Source: Opitutaceae bacterium
Lineage (GTDB): Bacteria > Verrucomicrobiota > Verrucomicrobiia > Opitutales > Opitutaceae
Assembly: GCA_041395105.1 (NCBI GenBank)
Contig: JAWLBB010000001.1
Coordinates: 1,054,001 to 1,118,000, forward strand
Direction of reading: 5' to 3'
DNA: 64,000 nucleotides
In this document: piece after piece, positions 50,842 through 59,322 of the stretch
How positions within the stretch are numbered: the first letter of the stretch is position 1
Layout of the letters: each line of letters opens with the position of its first letter
The notes under the pieces: generated by a model
What the model saw: only the letters and a program-made list of their open reading frames with translations
What the model was told of the DNA's origin: nothing
The model's database searches: none
Program-made: the position numbers and the translations under genes

Positions 50842-53179
50842 CGGCTTGCGCCCTGCGGCAAGCGGCGTGGCGCTGCTTTTCGCCGTTCTTGCCGGCCTGC
50901 TGCTGCCCACGATGCTCGTCGGGCAGGTGCCGGAGCCTGAAACGGTGACGATCCGGAAGATCGACGTGAAATTCACCGGGGTGGCCAATATCTCGGAAGA
51001 GGTGGTCCGGGCCAATATGTCGATGCGGCCCGGGATGGACTACAGCGACACGACGATCGACCGGGATATTCGATCACTCTACCGGACGGGTCTGTTCGAG
51101 TTCATCGAGGTCAAGCGGGTGCCGGTCGGCGCCACCCAGGTGGACCTGATCGTGGAGGTTCGTCCCAAATACCGGGTTTCGGCGGTGCGATTCGACGGCA
51201 ACAAGAAGATCAAGGACAAGCGCCTGACCAAGGAGATCACGACCCAGCCGAACTATTCGATTGATGAGCGGCGGATCAAGGAGGATGCCGAGAAGATCTT
51301 CGATTATTACCAGAAGAGCGGTTACTCGCAGGCCAAGGTCGACTACGTGATCGAGCGCAATCCCGCCACAGGTTTCGGTACGGTCATTTTCAAGATCGAG
51401 GAAGGTGGGAAGATCAAGATCAAGGACATCCAGTTCACCGGCAACGCCAACGTGAAAGGCGGTTCGCTGCGCAAGGCGATGGATACGAAGAAGTGGTGGT
51501 TCTTCTCCTGGTTGACCGGCAAGGGGAAGTTCAACGACGAAACCTTTGAGGACGATCTCGACAAGCTTCGCGACTATTACCGGGAGCAGGGTTTCCTCGA
51601 TGTCGAGATCTCGCAGGCCAACGTGTCTTTCACCTATCCGAGCCGGGACAAGATGGTCATCAACATCAAGGTCTCCGAAGGTCGGCAATACCGGATTGGT
51701 GATGTCAAGTTCACCGGCAACACAACCTACCCGGCCGATCTGCTCCGGCGCATCGTCAAGACCAGGAGCGGAGATATCTTCAAACCGACGGCCCTTGACG
51801 AGGAGATTGAGCTGATCACCGATTTCTACGGCCAGTTCGGGTACCTGGAGACGCGGGTCCGCCTGGTCCGCAATCCCAATATCCAGACCGGTGACATCGA
51901 CATCGAGTTCGAGGTGACGGAGAGTGAGAAGTACTACGTCGAGTCGATCAATATCGAGGGCAACACCAAGACCAAGAGCATCGTGATCCTGCGCGAGCTC
52001 GCCCTGGCCCCGGGCATGGTTTTCGACAAGATCCGGATGAAGACGAGCCAGATGCGCTTGGAGAACACGCAGTTCTTCGAATCTGTCGACGTGGTCCCGG
52101 AAAGCACGAACATCCCGCAACGCAAGAACCTGAAGATTTCGGTCAAGGAAGGGCGGACGGGCAACCTGACCTTCGGAGCGGGTTTCAGCTCGCTCGAGCG
52201 GGCGGTTGTTTTCGTCGAGCTGACCCAGGGCAATTTCGACATCTTCAACCGCCGGTCCTTCTTCCAGGGCGACGGGCAGAAGATGCGGCTGCGGGCCCAG
52301 CTGGGGTCGCAGTCCAGCGAATTCATCGTGGCTTTTGAAGAACCGTGGCTTTTCGAACAGCAGCTGGCCTTCGGTTTCCAGATCTACCGGACCCAGACTG
52401 ACTTCACCAGTTCGATCTATGACGAGCTGCGGTTCGGTTTTGAGGTCTATTTCCGCCGCCGGGTCTTCGGCCTGGTCGAGGGAAGGATTTCCTACCGCTA
52501 CGAAATCGTCGATATCTTCAACATCAGCCCGGGCGCATCCCCACCGATTCAGGCCCTGGCGGGAGATACCCTGGTTTCCAAGGTGGGATTGACCTTCCTG
52601 CGGGACACCCGGGACAGCCTGGTCACGGCGACCCGGGGCAGCCGACTGGAATTCATCACGGAGTTGGCGGGTGGTCCTTTTGGCGGGGATATCGACTACT
52701 ACCGGCTGGAAGGCCGGGTGGCCAAGTATCTGCCGATCTTCAAGTTCCAGAAACAGGTCATCGAAATCCTCGGGAGAACGGGCGTGGTCCAGCAATACGA
52801 CGACAGCCCGACGGTTCCGTTTTATGACCGCTATTTCCTTGGCGGACCCACGACCATGCGCGGATTCGAGTTCCGCGACGTCGGACCGAAGGACCTGTTT
52901 GGGGAGCCGATTGGCGGCAAGACCTACGCCTTTGGCAGTATCGAGTACTCCGCGGACATCGTCGATCCATTGCGGTTCGCGCTCTTCTACGATGTCGGAT
53001 TCGTCAACCGGGGGGCCTACGACTGGGATCCCTCGGGATACAATGACAACTGGGGTGTGGGTATCCGCTTTTTTGTGATGGGTTCCCCCTTGCGGCTCGA
53101 CTATGGTATCCCCCTGACCACGGATCGCTTCAACAACCAGGGGGCGCAGTTCAATTTCTCATTTGGTACCCGGTTCTAA
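50822..53179 (+). CDS. bamA: Outer-membrane protein assembly factor BamA
   Basis: 785 residues. Signal peptide (GVALLFAVLAGLLLPTMLVG), five POTRA domains (e.g. VTIRKIDVKFTGVANISEEV, VSAVRFDGNKKIKDKRLTKE, IKDIQFTGNANVKGGSLRKA, YRIGDVKFTGNTTYPADLLR, YYVESINIEGNTKTKSIVIL) and a 16-strand Omp85 barrel with the FLGGPTTMRGFEFRDVGP lock motif and final NFSFGTRF. TTG start at 50822, overlapping dnaB by 20 bp. Core of the beta-barrel assembly machine; skp follows. Confidence 0.95.
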   Translation: MKTLLSSGLRPAASGVALLFAVLAGLLLPTMLVGQVPEPETVTIRKIDVKFTGVANISEEVVRANMSMRPGMDYSDTTIDRDIRSLYRTGLFEFIEVKRVPVGATQVDLIVEVRPKYRVSAVRFDGNKKIKDKRLTKEITTQPNYSIDERRIKEDAEKIFDYYQKSGYSQAKVDYVIERNPATGFGTVIFKIEEGGKIKIKDIQFTGNANVKGGSLRKAMDTKKWWFFSWLTGKGKFNDETFEDDLDKLRDYYREQGFLDVEISQANVSFTYPSRDKMVINIKVSEGRQYRIGDVKFTGNTTYPADLLRRIVKTRSGDIFKPTALDEEIELITDFYGQFGYLETRVRLVRNPNIQTGDIDIEFEVTESEKYYVESINIEGNTKTKSIVILRELALAPGMVFDKIRMKTSQMRLENTQFFESVDVVPESTNIPQRKNLKISVKEGRTGNLTFGAGFSSLERAVVFVELTQGNFDIFNRRSFFQGDGQKMRLRAQLGSQSSEFIVAFEEPWLFEQQLAFGFQIYRTQTDFTSSIYDELRFGFEVYFRRRVFGLVEGRISYRYEIVDIFNISPGASPPIQALAGDTLVSKVGLTFLRDTRDSLVTATRGSRLEFITELAGGPFGGDIDYYRLEGRVAKYLPIFKFQKQVIEILGRTGVVQQYDDSPTVPFYDRYFLGGPTTMRGFEFRDVGPKDLFGEPIGGKTYAFGSIEYSADIVDPLRFALFYDVGFVNRGAYDWDPSGYNDNWGVGIRFFVMGSPLRLDYGIPLTTDRFNNQGAQFNFSFGTRF

Positions 53180-53199
53180 AACTCAGACTATAGAATATT

Positions 53200-53820
53200 A
53201 TGATCAGAATCAGAAATGCATGGGCCGTCGCAATGGCGGTCGGATTAGGTGTCCTGGCGAGCCAGGCTCAAGCGGCGGTTACCGTGATGACCGTCAATTT
53301 GGCTGACGCCTACGACGGCTACTACAAGACCAAGGAAGCCAACAAGAAGCTTCGTGACGCCCAGGAAAAGGCGCAGGAGCAGATCGAAGCGCTCAACCAG
53401 GAGGGCAATCAGTTGGTGGAGTCCTATCAGGAGATGGTTGAGCAGTCGAAGAATACGGCTCTGACCGAAGAGGCCCGCCGCAAGGCGGGCGAGGATTCCC
53501 AGAAGAAGCTTGAGGAGATCCAGGCCAAGCAGGCCGAGGTCACCCAGTTTGGCCAGAACACCCAGCGGGCGTTGGCTCAGCGCCAGAAGACCCATCGCGA
53601 TCTCATGTTCGACGAGATCACCAAGGTGGTGGCCGACATGGCCAAGGCCAAGGGCGCGACCTTGGTTTTTGATTCCTCGGGACCCTCCGTATTCGGAGCC
53701 CCGGTCCTCCTTTACGGAGACGCCTCCTATGATGCGACGACTGAGCTTCTGGCGATCCTGAACAAGGACGCGCCTCCCGGCTCACTCGACGACGATCCGG
53801 TTGCTCCGGCCGCGAATTGA
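53200..53820 (+). CDS. skp: OmpH/Skp-family periplasmic chaperone
   Basis: 206 residues. Signal peptide (AWAVAMAVGLGVLASQAQAA), then VMTVNLADAYDGYYKTKEAN, a long coiled coil (KLRDAQEKAQEQIEALNQEG, ALAQRQKTHRDLMFDEITKV) and the return helix and strand ATLVFDSSGPSVFGAPVLLY. Skp chaperones unfolded outer-membrane proteins to BamA, encoded just upstream. The C-terminus is Asp/Pro/Ala-rich and longer than in E. coli. Ends at a strong terminator. Confidence 0.93.
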   Translation: MIRIRNAWAVAMAVGLGVLASQAQAAVTVMTVNLADAYDGYYKTKEANKKLRDAQEKAQEQIEALNQEGNQLVESYQEMVEQSKNTALTEEARRKAGEDSQKKLEEIQAKQAEVTQFGQNTQRALAQRQKTHRDLMFDEITKVVADMAKAKGATLVFDSSGPSVFGAPVLLYGDASYDATTELLAILNKDAPPGSLDDDPVAPAAN

Positions 53821-53847
53821 CCGCGACGGATTGAGCGACACAGTTTC

Positions 53848-53883
53848 AGCCCCGCCGGATTCGTCCGGCGGGGCTTTCTTTTT
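53848..53883 (+). terminator. Rho-independent terminator after skp
   Basis: Perfect 12-bp stem AGCCCCGCCGGA / TCCGGCGGGGCT with a TTCG loop, followed by TTCTTTTTG. It starts 28 bp after the skp stop. Confidence 0.95.
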
Positions 53884-53947
53884 GTGTGGGTGGGAGGAAT
53901 TGGGTTGTCCACGAAGTCGCACGAAGACTGGGAGGGAGGAAAGAGCC

Positions 53948-53968
53948 GAAGGTCGAAGGTCGAAGGTC
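53948..53968. repeat. Three tandem copies of CGAAGGT
   Basis: CGAAGGT occurs three times without spacing at 53948, 53955 and 53962, in the gap after skp. Too short and unspaced to be CRISPR. Confidence 0.75.
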
Positions 53969-54059
53969 TGAAGATTCGGCCCGGTGAGGCCTGCCATCAG
54001 CCTGGCGGATGGTCTTGCGCCTCGCATTCAGGAATCGGGTTCCTTCCTGTCCGGGACCT

Positions 54060-54082
54060 GTAGGGCCGGACCTTGGTCCGCG
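54060..54082 (+). repeat. REP-like palindromic repeat, copy 2
   Basis: GTAGGGCCGGACCTTGGTCC followed by GCG. Reverse complement of the elements at 46178 and 58033; core GGACCTTGGTCC is self-complementary. Confidence 0.75.
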
Positions 54083-54189
54083 CCGGATGCGTCAATTCAC
54101 GCAGCACACCCGGATGCTTCGGGGGGCAGGCCCGGCGGTCCAGCCCTGCCTTTGCGGGGGGGGCGGACTGCGCAGATGGAACCGTGTCG

Positions 54190-55926
54190 TCAATTCACAT
54201 GGACGACAGTGACGGCTTCCGGGCTGGTCGCGAGCACAGCGGAGCCGGTCCGGGTGCCCCACTGGAAGTCGCGGACTTCGACGTAAAGGATGATCGGTCG
54301 GTCGGTCGGGATCGTTTCCGGGGGGATTTCAAGGGTCCCGGCGAGAATGCGGTCCCAGTGTCCGGACCAGAGGGGGGCGCTCCCGTCCCCGGGGTAGCCC
54401 GGATGGACGAGCTGGAGGCTCACGTAGGGAGGGCGCTGGTAGAGGGGATCGACCAGCGAATCGTCAGGCACGGGCGCGCCGGTGATGCGGATCGCGAAGA
54501 CGTTTTTCCCGTTGGTCGGAGCCTCGACCGGCCCACCCGAAGCCGGTGCGGATTCGGTTGGGGCGAAGTCGACGGACGGGACATTCCAGCGGAGGCCTCC
54601 ATCGCGGCTTCGGCGCTCTCCGTTTCCGGTTTCAATGACAAGGGCTTCGCTCCCGGGCTCGAACCGGATGGATCGGGCCTCCTCGTAGAGTATCCAAGAA
54701 ATGGATACCCAGTCGGATTCGTGGGTCAGGGAGCGGCGGAAGACCCCGGGCCGGCCGCGCACGGCGGCGAATTCGAAGAGTTCATCACCGACCCGGCCCC
54801 GGCAGGTGGCGAGGATTTCGCGGACCGGAAGTCCTCGGTTGCAGGATTCCCAGGCGGCGCCGGCATCTCTGGAGCGGTAGATGCCGACATTGGTCCCGGC
54901 GTAGACGATCGACGGCTCCCCCGGGGTCACCGCGAAACTCCGCGCGAATTCGCAGGTGAGGGTGATGCCGAGTTCCTTCCAGGTTTGTCCGCCGTCCGTT
55001 GTTTTCCAGTTGGAGTAGTCGCTGCCGGCGTAGAGGGTCCCGTCCTGGTTCGGATCGAAAGCCAGGCCGCTGATCAGAACAGCTCCGTAGTGCGGGGTGC
55101 GCTTCTGCGGCTCGAGGCCGCGGCTGAGCGAGACCCAACTCCGGCCCTGGTTGTAGGAACCGAAGAGCCCTTGATGGTGGGTGGCCGCGTAGAGGATGTC
55201 CGGGTGGATCGGGTCGAAATGCATCCGGTCGACGCGGCGGAAAATGGGCGAGATCGTTTCATGGCTCCAGGTCTCCCCTGCATCCTCGCTTCGATGGTAG
55301 CCGCCTTCCCAGCGTGCACCGATTGTGACAATACCGGGGTGGTGGGGATCAATGGCGATGCCCTGGAAGCGGGTCAATTCCCACGGTTCGGCGGGCCAGC
55401 CTTCCTGGCGGTTCGCGGAAAGGAAATCCGGGTAGTCAAAGACGTGTTCCCAGGATCCGGTGGTGGCATTCTCCGTCCGATAGACGCCGTCTGGTGCGAG
55501 CACGTAGATCCGGAGGGGGTCGTCGGGAGCGATCGCGATATCGAGCACGGTCGCAGCGGGCAGGCCGATGTCTTCCCAATGGTCACCGCGGTCCCGGGAG
55601 ACCCACAGCCCGGTGTCTTCTCCGCCGGTGAGTATCCGGGACGGGTTGGCGGGATCGATCGCGATGGCGTTGAACTTCCTCAAGTCCGAACCGGGTGTGA
55701 TTGATTCCCAGGAATCGCCACGGTTGGAAGAACGAAACAGGCCGGCACCCTGACTGGCGGCGTAGAGGATTTCAGTCCGGGCGGGATCCACCACGATGGA
55801 CTGGATATAGGCCGAGGCCGGCGGCGGGACCGGGGGCATCTGTGGGACGGAAGGCTGGCTGGATGCCTGCAGCAGGGAAGTCACCAGACCCAGAAGGCAC
55901 AGCGAAAGCGATCGGATGGAGATCAT
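54190..55926 (-). CDS. Secreted BNR/sortilin-type beta-propeller protein
   Basis: 578 residues. Signal peptide (MISIRSLSLCLLGLVTSLLQ, cleavage ASS/QP). Repeated Asp-box/BNR units: GLFRSSNRGDSWESITPGSD, GLWVSRDRGDHWEDIGLPAA, GYHRSEDAGETWSHETISPI, GLFGSYNQGRSWVSLSRGLE, NWKTTDGGQTWKELGITLTC, GIYRSRDAGAAWESCNRGLP, interleaved with IAIDPxxP strands. This forms a beta-propeller like VPS10/sialidase-type exo-proteins. The C-terminal 110 residues form a separate beta domain. No catalytic sialidase Tyr/Arg set is evident, so a binding or structural role is more likely. The ATG at 55926 is chosen for the signal peptide. Confidence 0.88.
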   Translation of the reverse strand: MISIRSLSLCLLGLVTSLLQASSQPSVPQMPPVPPPASAYIQSIVVDPARTEILYAASQGAGLFRSSNRGDSWESITPGSDLRKFNAIAIDPANPSRILTGGEDTGLWVSRDRGDHWEDIGLPAATVLDIAIAPDDPLRIYVLAPDGVYRTENATTGSWEHVFDYPDFLSANRQEGWPAEPWELTRFQGIAIDPHHPGIVTIGARWEGGYHRSEDAGETWSHETISPIFRRVDRMHFDPIHPDILYAATHHQGLFGSYNQGRSWVSLSRGLEPQKRTPHYGAVLISGLAFDPNQDGTLYAGSDYSNWKTTDGGQTWKELGITLTCEFARSFAVTPGEPSIVYAGTNVGIYRSRDAGAAWESCNRGLPVREILATCRGRVGDELFEFAAVRGRPGVFRRSLTHESDWVSISWILYEEARSIRFEPGSEALVIETGNGERRSRDGGLRWNVPSVDFAPTESAPASGGPVEAPTNGKNVFAIRITGAPVPDDSLVDPLYQRPPYVSLQLVHPGYPGDGSAPLWSGHWDRILAGTLEIPPETIPTDRPIILYVEVRDFQWGTRTGSAVLATSPEAVTVVHVN

Positions 55927-56204
55927 GGGGTGTGTGGACCTGGATGAAGCCGGAGGGAAGAGGCTGCAAGCCGGCTGGCCGCACAATCGTTCGGGGATGG
56001 GTCCAGGTTGGTTTTCTGATGCAGGCACCGGAGGGGAGGACCGGGGTGATTCCTGCGGGGATTGAACACAGAAGGCAACGCAAGGGAACAGAAGGTCTGA
56101 GACGCGAGAGAGCACTAAGCGGATCAGCTCTCGGGATGCTCTATGGCAGGGGTGGCCCCTCGATCTTTGCTATCTCGCGGAGAGGGAGTGGAATCCGACT
56201 TCGG

Positions 56205-57056
56205 CTAGCGCTCTCCGTCTTCCGAAGCGAATGGATTGAACTCACGCTCGGCGGCGATCGAGGTCAGCGGACCATGGCCGGGAGCCACGACCGCGTCTCC
56301 GGGCAGATCGCGCCAGAGGCGGCGCACTTCACCGAGGAGTAGCCGGCGGTCGAAAAGGCCGGCCGCCACCGATCCCGCGAAAAAGGTATCGCCTGCGATG
56401 AGGAGGGGGCCGGCCCGGCAGGTCATGGACGACACCAGGTAACTGTTGTGGAAACGGCAATGGCCGGCGGTCGAAAAGACCCGGACGGAGAATCCATCGA
56501 TTTCCAGAACTTCCCCTTCGCGCACCACCTGGGCACCGATCGGGCCAGGTTCGGGGGCAAAGACGCGTACTCCGGGATGGCGGCGCCGGATGTCGCGCGA
56601 AGCGCCCGCATGGTCGGAATCCCAATGGGTGATGAAAAGGGCGGTGATCGATTCCAGGGAGGGCGGCCAGGCACGGTCCATGGCCCGCGGGGAGACCCCG
56701 GAATCGAAAAGCAATCCGTGATCGGCCCCGCAGCGGCAGACCACGTAGGCGTTCACTACGCCGACGCCGTAGGGCATGGAAATGACATGCAGGCAGTAGG
56801 GCAGACACGTCGGGGAAGGCAGGGGGTAGCGTCCTTCGGCCAGCGCCTGGAGGCCGATTTCGTTCAGACCGAGAACCTTGGCCAGACCGGCCAGCTCGCC
56901 GGCGGTCAGATCGTAACGGTAGTCGAGGGCATCCTTGATCCGGCCGACTTCAATACCGGTCGCTTCCGCCAGATCGTCTTCGGTCAGATCGCGGAGCCTG
57001 AGCGCCTTTTCCAGGACATCGCCCAACTCGTCCTCGAATGGTGGATCCTGAGTCAT
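56205..57056 (-). CDS. XRE-type HTH fused to metallo-beta-lactamase-fold hydrolase
   Basis: 283 residues. Residues 15-75 are a Cro/XRE-like HTH (LRDLTEDDLAEATGIEVGRI, DLTAGELAGLAKVLGLNEIG). Residues 85-275 are a metallo-beta-lactamase fold: VVNAYVVCRCGADHGLLFDS, the metal motif THWDSDHAGA (HxDxDH, a variant of HxHxDH), STAGHCRFHNSYL (His), LLIAGDTFFAGS (Asp) and VVAPGHGPLT (His). Such MBLs are often glyoxalase II or persulfide dioxygenase-like. The HTH-MBL fusion is uncommon and the first His of the motif is kept, the second replaced by Asp. It diverges from pyrE, with 80 bp between starts. Confidence 0.88.
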   Translation of the reverse strand: MTQDPPFEDELGDVLEKALRLRDLTEDDLAEATGIEVGRIKDALDYRYDLTAGELAGLAKVLGLNEIGLQALAEGRYPLPSPTCLPYCLHVISMPYGVGVVNAYVVCRCGADHGLLFDSGVSPRAMDRAWPPSLESITALFITHWDSDHAGASRDIRRRHPGVRVFAPEPGPIGAQVVREGEVLEIDGFSVRVFSTAGHCRFHNSYLVSSMTCRAGPLLIAGDTFFAGSVAAGLFDRRLLLGEVRRLWRDLPGDAVVAPGHGPLTSIAAEREFNPFASEDGER

Positions 57057-57136
57057 CTGGATCTTAGTTACACGTGTCAGGCCCAGGATGCAAAAAAGGA
57101 TTCTGTTTTCACCGCAGTTTCCGCAAAGTCCACCCC

Positions 57137-57706
57137 ATGGAATCGACCGACAACGAGGTTCTTGAGATCTTTACCCGGACAGGAGCCCTGCTCCGCGGCC
57201 ATTTTGTGCTCCGATCCGGACTCCACAGCGGCCATTTCTTTCAATGTGCCAGGGTCGGCGAAGACATGGGCGCGATCACCCGGTTGGCCGAGATGCTGAT
57301 AGGCAAGCTGGCGGGTCTGGCGTTCGACACGGTTCTGGCTCCGGCCATGGGAGGACTCGTTCTCGGCCAGGAGGTGGCCCGTCAGACCGGATCAAGGTAT
57401 CTTTTCGCTGAGAAGGTCGACGACCGTCTTGTCCTGCGCCGGGGGTTCACGCTGCGGCCCGGGGAGCGCATCCTCGTCGTGGAGGATGTGGTCACCCGAG
57501 GGGGCCGGGTGCGCGAATGCCTCGATATCATCGCGGCGTCCCCGGCGGTAGGCGTGGGAGTCGCCATGCTGGTCGATCGGAGTGGTGGTGAACGCAATCT
57601 CGATTGTCCGGTCGTCTCGCTGCTCGAATTGAGTTTTCCCACCTGGCCGGCGGATCAGTTGCCTCCGGAGCTCGCGGCAATACCCGTGGAAAAGCCCGGA
57701 AGCTGA
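57137..57706 (+). CDS. pyrE: Orotate phosphoribosyltransferase
   Basis: 189 residues. Converts orotate and PRPP to OMP in pyrimidine synthesis. LRSGLHSGHFFQCARVGEDM, DTVLAPAMGGLVLGQEVARQ, FAEKVDDRLVLRRGF and the PRPP loop ILVVEDVVTRGGRVRECLDI are typical; VEDVVTRGG has Arg where the family commonly has Thr-Gly. ATG 57137 is chosen because upstream codons lack homology. prs, which makes PRPP, lies downstream. Confidence 0.93.
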   Translation: MESTDNEVLEIFTRTGALLRGHFVLRSGLHSGHFFQCARVGEDMGAITRLAEMLIGKLAGLAFDTVLAPAMGGLVLGQEVARQTGSRYLFAEKVDDRLVLRRGFTLRPGERILVVEDVVTRGGRVRECLDIIAASPAVGVGVAMLVDRSGGERNLDCPVVSLLELSFPTWPADQLPPELAAIPVEKPGS

Positions 57707-57987
57707 GGGACGGTAGGGTTGAGGGCGGAAAGAGGACAGGAAGTTCCGAGCGTTTCGCGACAAGACCGGATCCAGTTCGGCTGGAGACCGGAACACGGAA
57801 GAAAGGGAGAGGGGGTAGAGGATTGAACTGCGAAGGAACGAAGGTAACGAAGAGGAGACGAGGATGGTGGACGGATTCTTCGGGGAGTTGGATGGAGGTA
57901 GGGACGGACCGCTGGGCCATCCTTCGACCAGTCCCGGCCCATTGCGATGGTTCGGGAAGCGTAGCTGAGGGATCCTGAGGATCCCAT

Positions 57988-58017
57988 GTAGGGCTGGCGC
58001 TCGCGCCATGCCTCCGA
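57988..58017 (+). repeat. Second REP-like family, copy 1
   Basis: GTAGGGCTGGCGCTCGCGCC followed by ATGCCTCCGA. Near-identical copy at 58074. The core GGCGCTCGCGCC is near-palindromic. It shares its GTAGGGC start with the GGACCAAGGTCC family. Confidence 0.7.
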
Positions 58018-58032
58018 GTTTCCAGGGGAAGG

Positions 58033-58055
58033 CACGGACCAAGGTCCGGCCCTAC
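58033..58055 (-). repeat. REP-like palindromic repeat, copy 3
   Basis: CACGGACCAAGGTCC followed by GGCCCTAC, as at 46178 and reversed at 54060. It lies between two copies of the second repeat family. Confidence 0.75.
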
Positions 58056-58073
58056 GGAATGATCAGATGGATT

Positions 58074-58104
58074 GTAAGGCCGGCGCTCGCGCCATGTCTC
58101 CGAA
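58074..58104 (+). repeat. Second REP-like family, copy 2
   Basis: GTAAGGCCGGCGCTCGCGCC followed by ATGTCTCCGAA, three substitutions from the copy at 57988. Confidence 0.7.
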
Positions 58105-58195
58105 TCTGTGATTTTCCGGATTTCCGGGTCGAACGAAAAATCCGGGTGAAAAAGCTTTCGGTCCCGACCGGAAACTCCAATAGTCCGAGATTAAC

Positions 58196-59146
58196 ATGGG
58201 CGAAGCGAATTTCAGAGTGTTTGCCGGGAACTCAAATCGAGCGCTGGCCGAGGAGATCTGCCAGTTTGTCGGGCGACCACTGGGCGACGCCACCGTGAAG
58301 GTTTTCCCGGATGGCGAGTCGTTTGTGAAGATCAATGAGAACATCCGGGGGCAGGATGTCTTCATCATTCAATCGACCAGTCCCCCGTCGAACCACCACC
58401 TGATGGAACTGCTCATCATGATTGACGCGGCCCGGCGCGCTTCGGCCAAGCGGATCACGGCAGTTCTGCCCTTCTACGGTTACGGACGGCAGGATCGCAA
58501 AGACCAGCCGCGGGTGCCGATCACGGCCAAGCTGGTGGCGAATCTGTTGGTTGCCGCGGGTGCCAACCGTGTCCTGACCATGGACCTGCACACGGGACAG
58601 ATTCAGGGGTTCTTCGATATTCCGGTCGATCACCTCTATGCGTCGCCGGTCTTTTACAATTATCTGGACAAGTCGTCGCGGACCAACCCCTTGGTCGTGG
58701 TGTCTCCGGACGTCGGCGGCGTGAAGATGGCCGCGGCCTATGCCGGTCTCCTGAAGGCGGGCCTGGGCTTCGTGGCGAAGCGGCGGGTCGACTCCACCAC
58801 GGTGGAAGCGATCAATCTCGTGGGCGAAGTCGACGGATGCGACGTTCTGATTGTCGACGACATCACGGAGACGGCGGGCACCCTCTGTGCCGCGGCCAAG
58901 TTGCTTCGGGATCATGGCGCGGTCAGCGTAAAGGCGGCGGTCACCCACGCGAATCTGACCGAGGCCGGCTACGAAAAGCTGAAGACGGGCCTGATTGACG
59001 AGCTGATCACGACCAACACGATCCCCGTTGATACACGGGGCATGCAGGTCAAGGTCCTCACCGTTGCGGAGCTTCTGGGCGAGGCGATCATCCGGATCAA
59101 CTGCAATGAGAGTGTGACCAGCCTCTTCATGGTGAAGGGGTTCTAG
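58196..59146 (+). CDS. prs: Ribose-phosphate pyrophosphokinase (PRPP synthetase)
   Basis: 316 residues, full family length. Makes PRPP from ribose 5-phosphate and ATP. VFAGNSNRALAEEICQFVGR, VKVFPDGESFVKINENIRGQ, LPFYGYGRQDRKDQPRVPIT, LTMDLHTGQIQGFF, VVVSPDVGGVKMAAAYAGLL and the PRPP/R5P loop VLIVDDITETAGTLCAAAK are all conserved. Placed 489 bp downstream of pyrE. Confidence 0.96.
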   Translation: MGEANFRVFAGNSNRALAEEICQFVGRPLGDATVKVFPDGESFVKINENIRGQDVFIIQSTSPPSNHHLMELLIMIDAARRASAKRITAVLPFYGYGRQDRKDQPRVPITAKLVANLLVAAGANRVLTMDLHTGQIQGFFDIPVDHLYASPVFYNYLDKSSRTNPLVVVSPDVGGVKMAAAYAGLLKAGLGFVAKRRVDSTTVEAINLVGEVDGCDVLIVDDITETAGTLCAAAKLLRDHGAVSVKAAVTHANLTEAGYEKLKTGLIDELITTNTIPVDTRGMQVKVLTVAELLGEAIIRINCNESVTSLFMVKGF

Positions 59147-59322
59147 GCGGCTGTTACCGCTCGGGACAACGAGCCTCTGTCCTCTGTCCAACGTCCACCG
59201 CCGCCGAGCGAGCTTGCACCGGGCGATGGTTCGGATAGCTTGTCTTGGACTCGAATCATCAACACCGGCTTTTTGGGAGGAAACCCACCCGGGACAATCG
59301 TGGAACATCCTCCTTCCTCACC

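Larger units (their letters stand above)
53884..54189. other. Convergent intergenic region skp / BNR gene
   Basis: 306 bp with no gene. Contains the 7-bp tandem repeat at 53948 and REP-like copy 2 at 54060, and GC-rich low-complexity sequence. Confidence 0.6.
57707..58195. other. Intergenic region pyrE / prs with repeats
   Basis: 489 bp, no gene. Carries REP-like copy 3 (58033) and two copies of a second repeat (57988, 58074). The prs promoter should lie in the last 100 bp; none picked confidently. Confidence 0.6.

Noticed and set aside
51074..52795. 573-codon open frame on the minus strand
   Set aside because: Shadow of bamA; low-complexity Asp/Leu/Arg translation.
53948..53968. Tandem CGAAGGT repeats as a CRISPR
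   Set aside because: Only three 7-bp units without spacers; no cas genes in the window.
54073..55704. 543-codon open frame on the plus strand
   Set aside because: It is the antisense shadow of the BNR-repeat gene: Gly/Asp/Arg-rich translation without family motifs, while the minus strand gives clear Asp-box repeats and a signal peptide.
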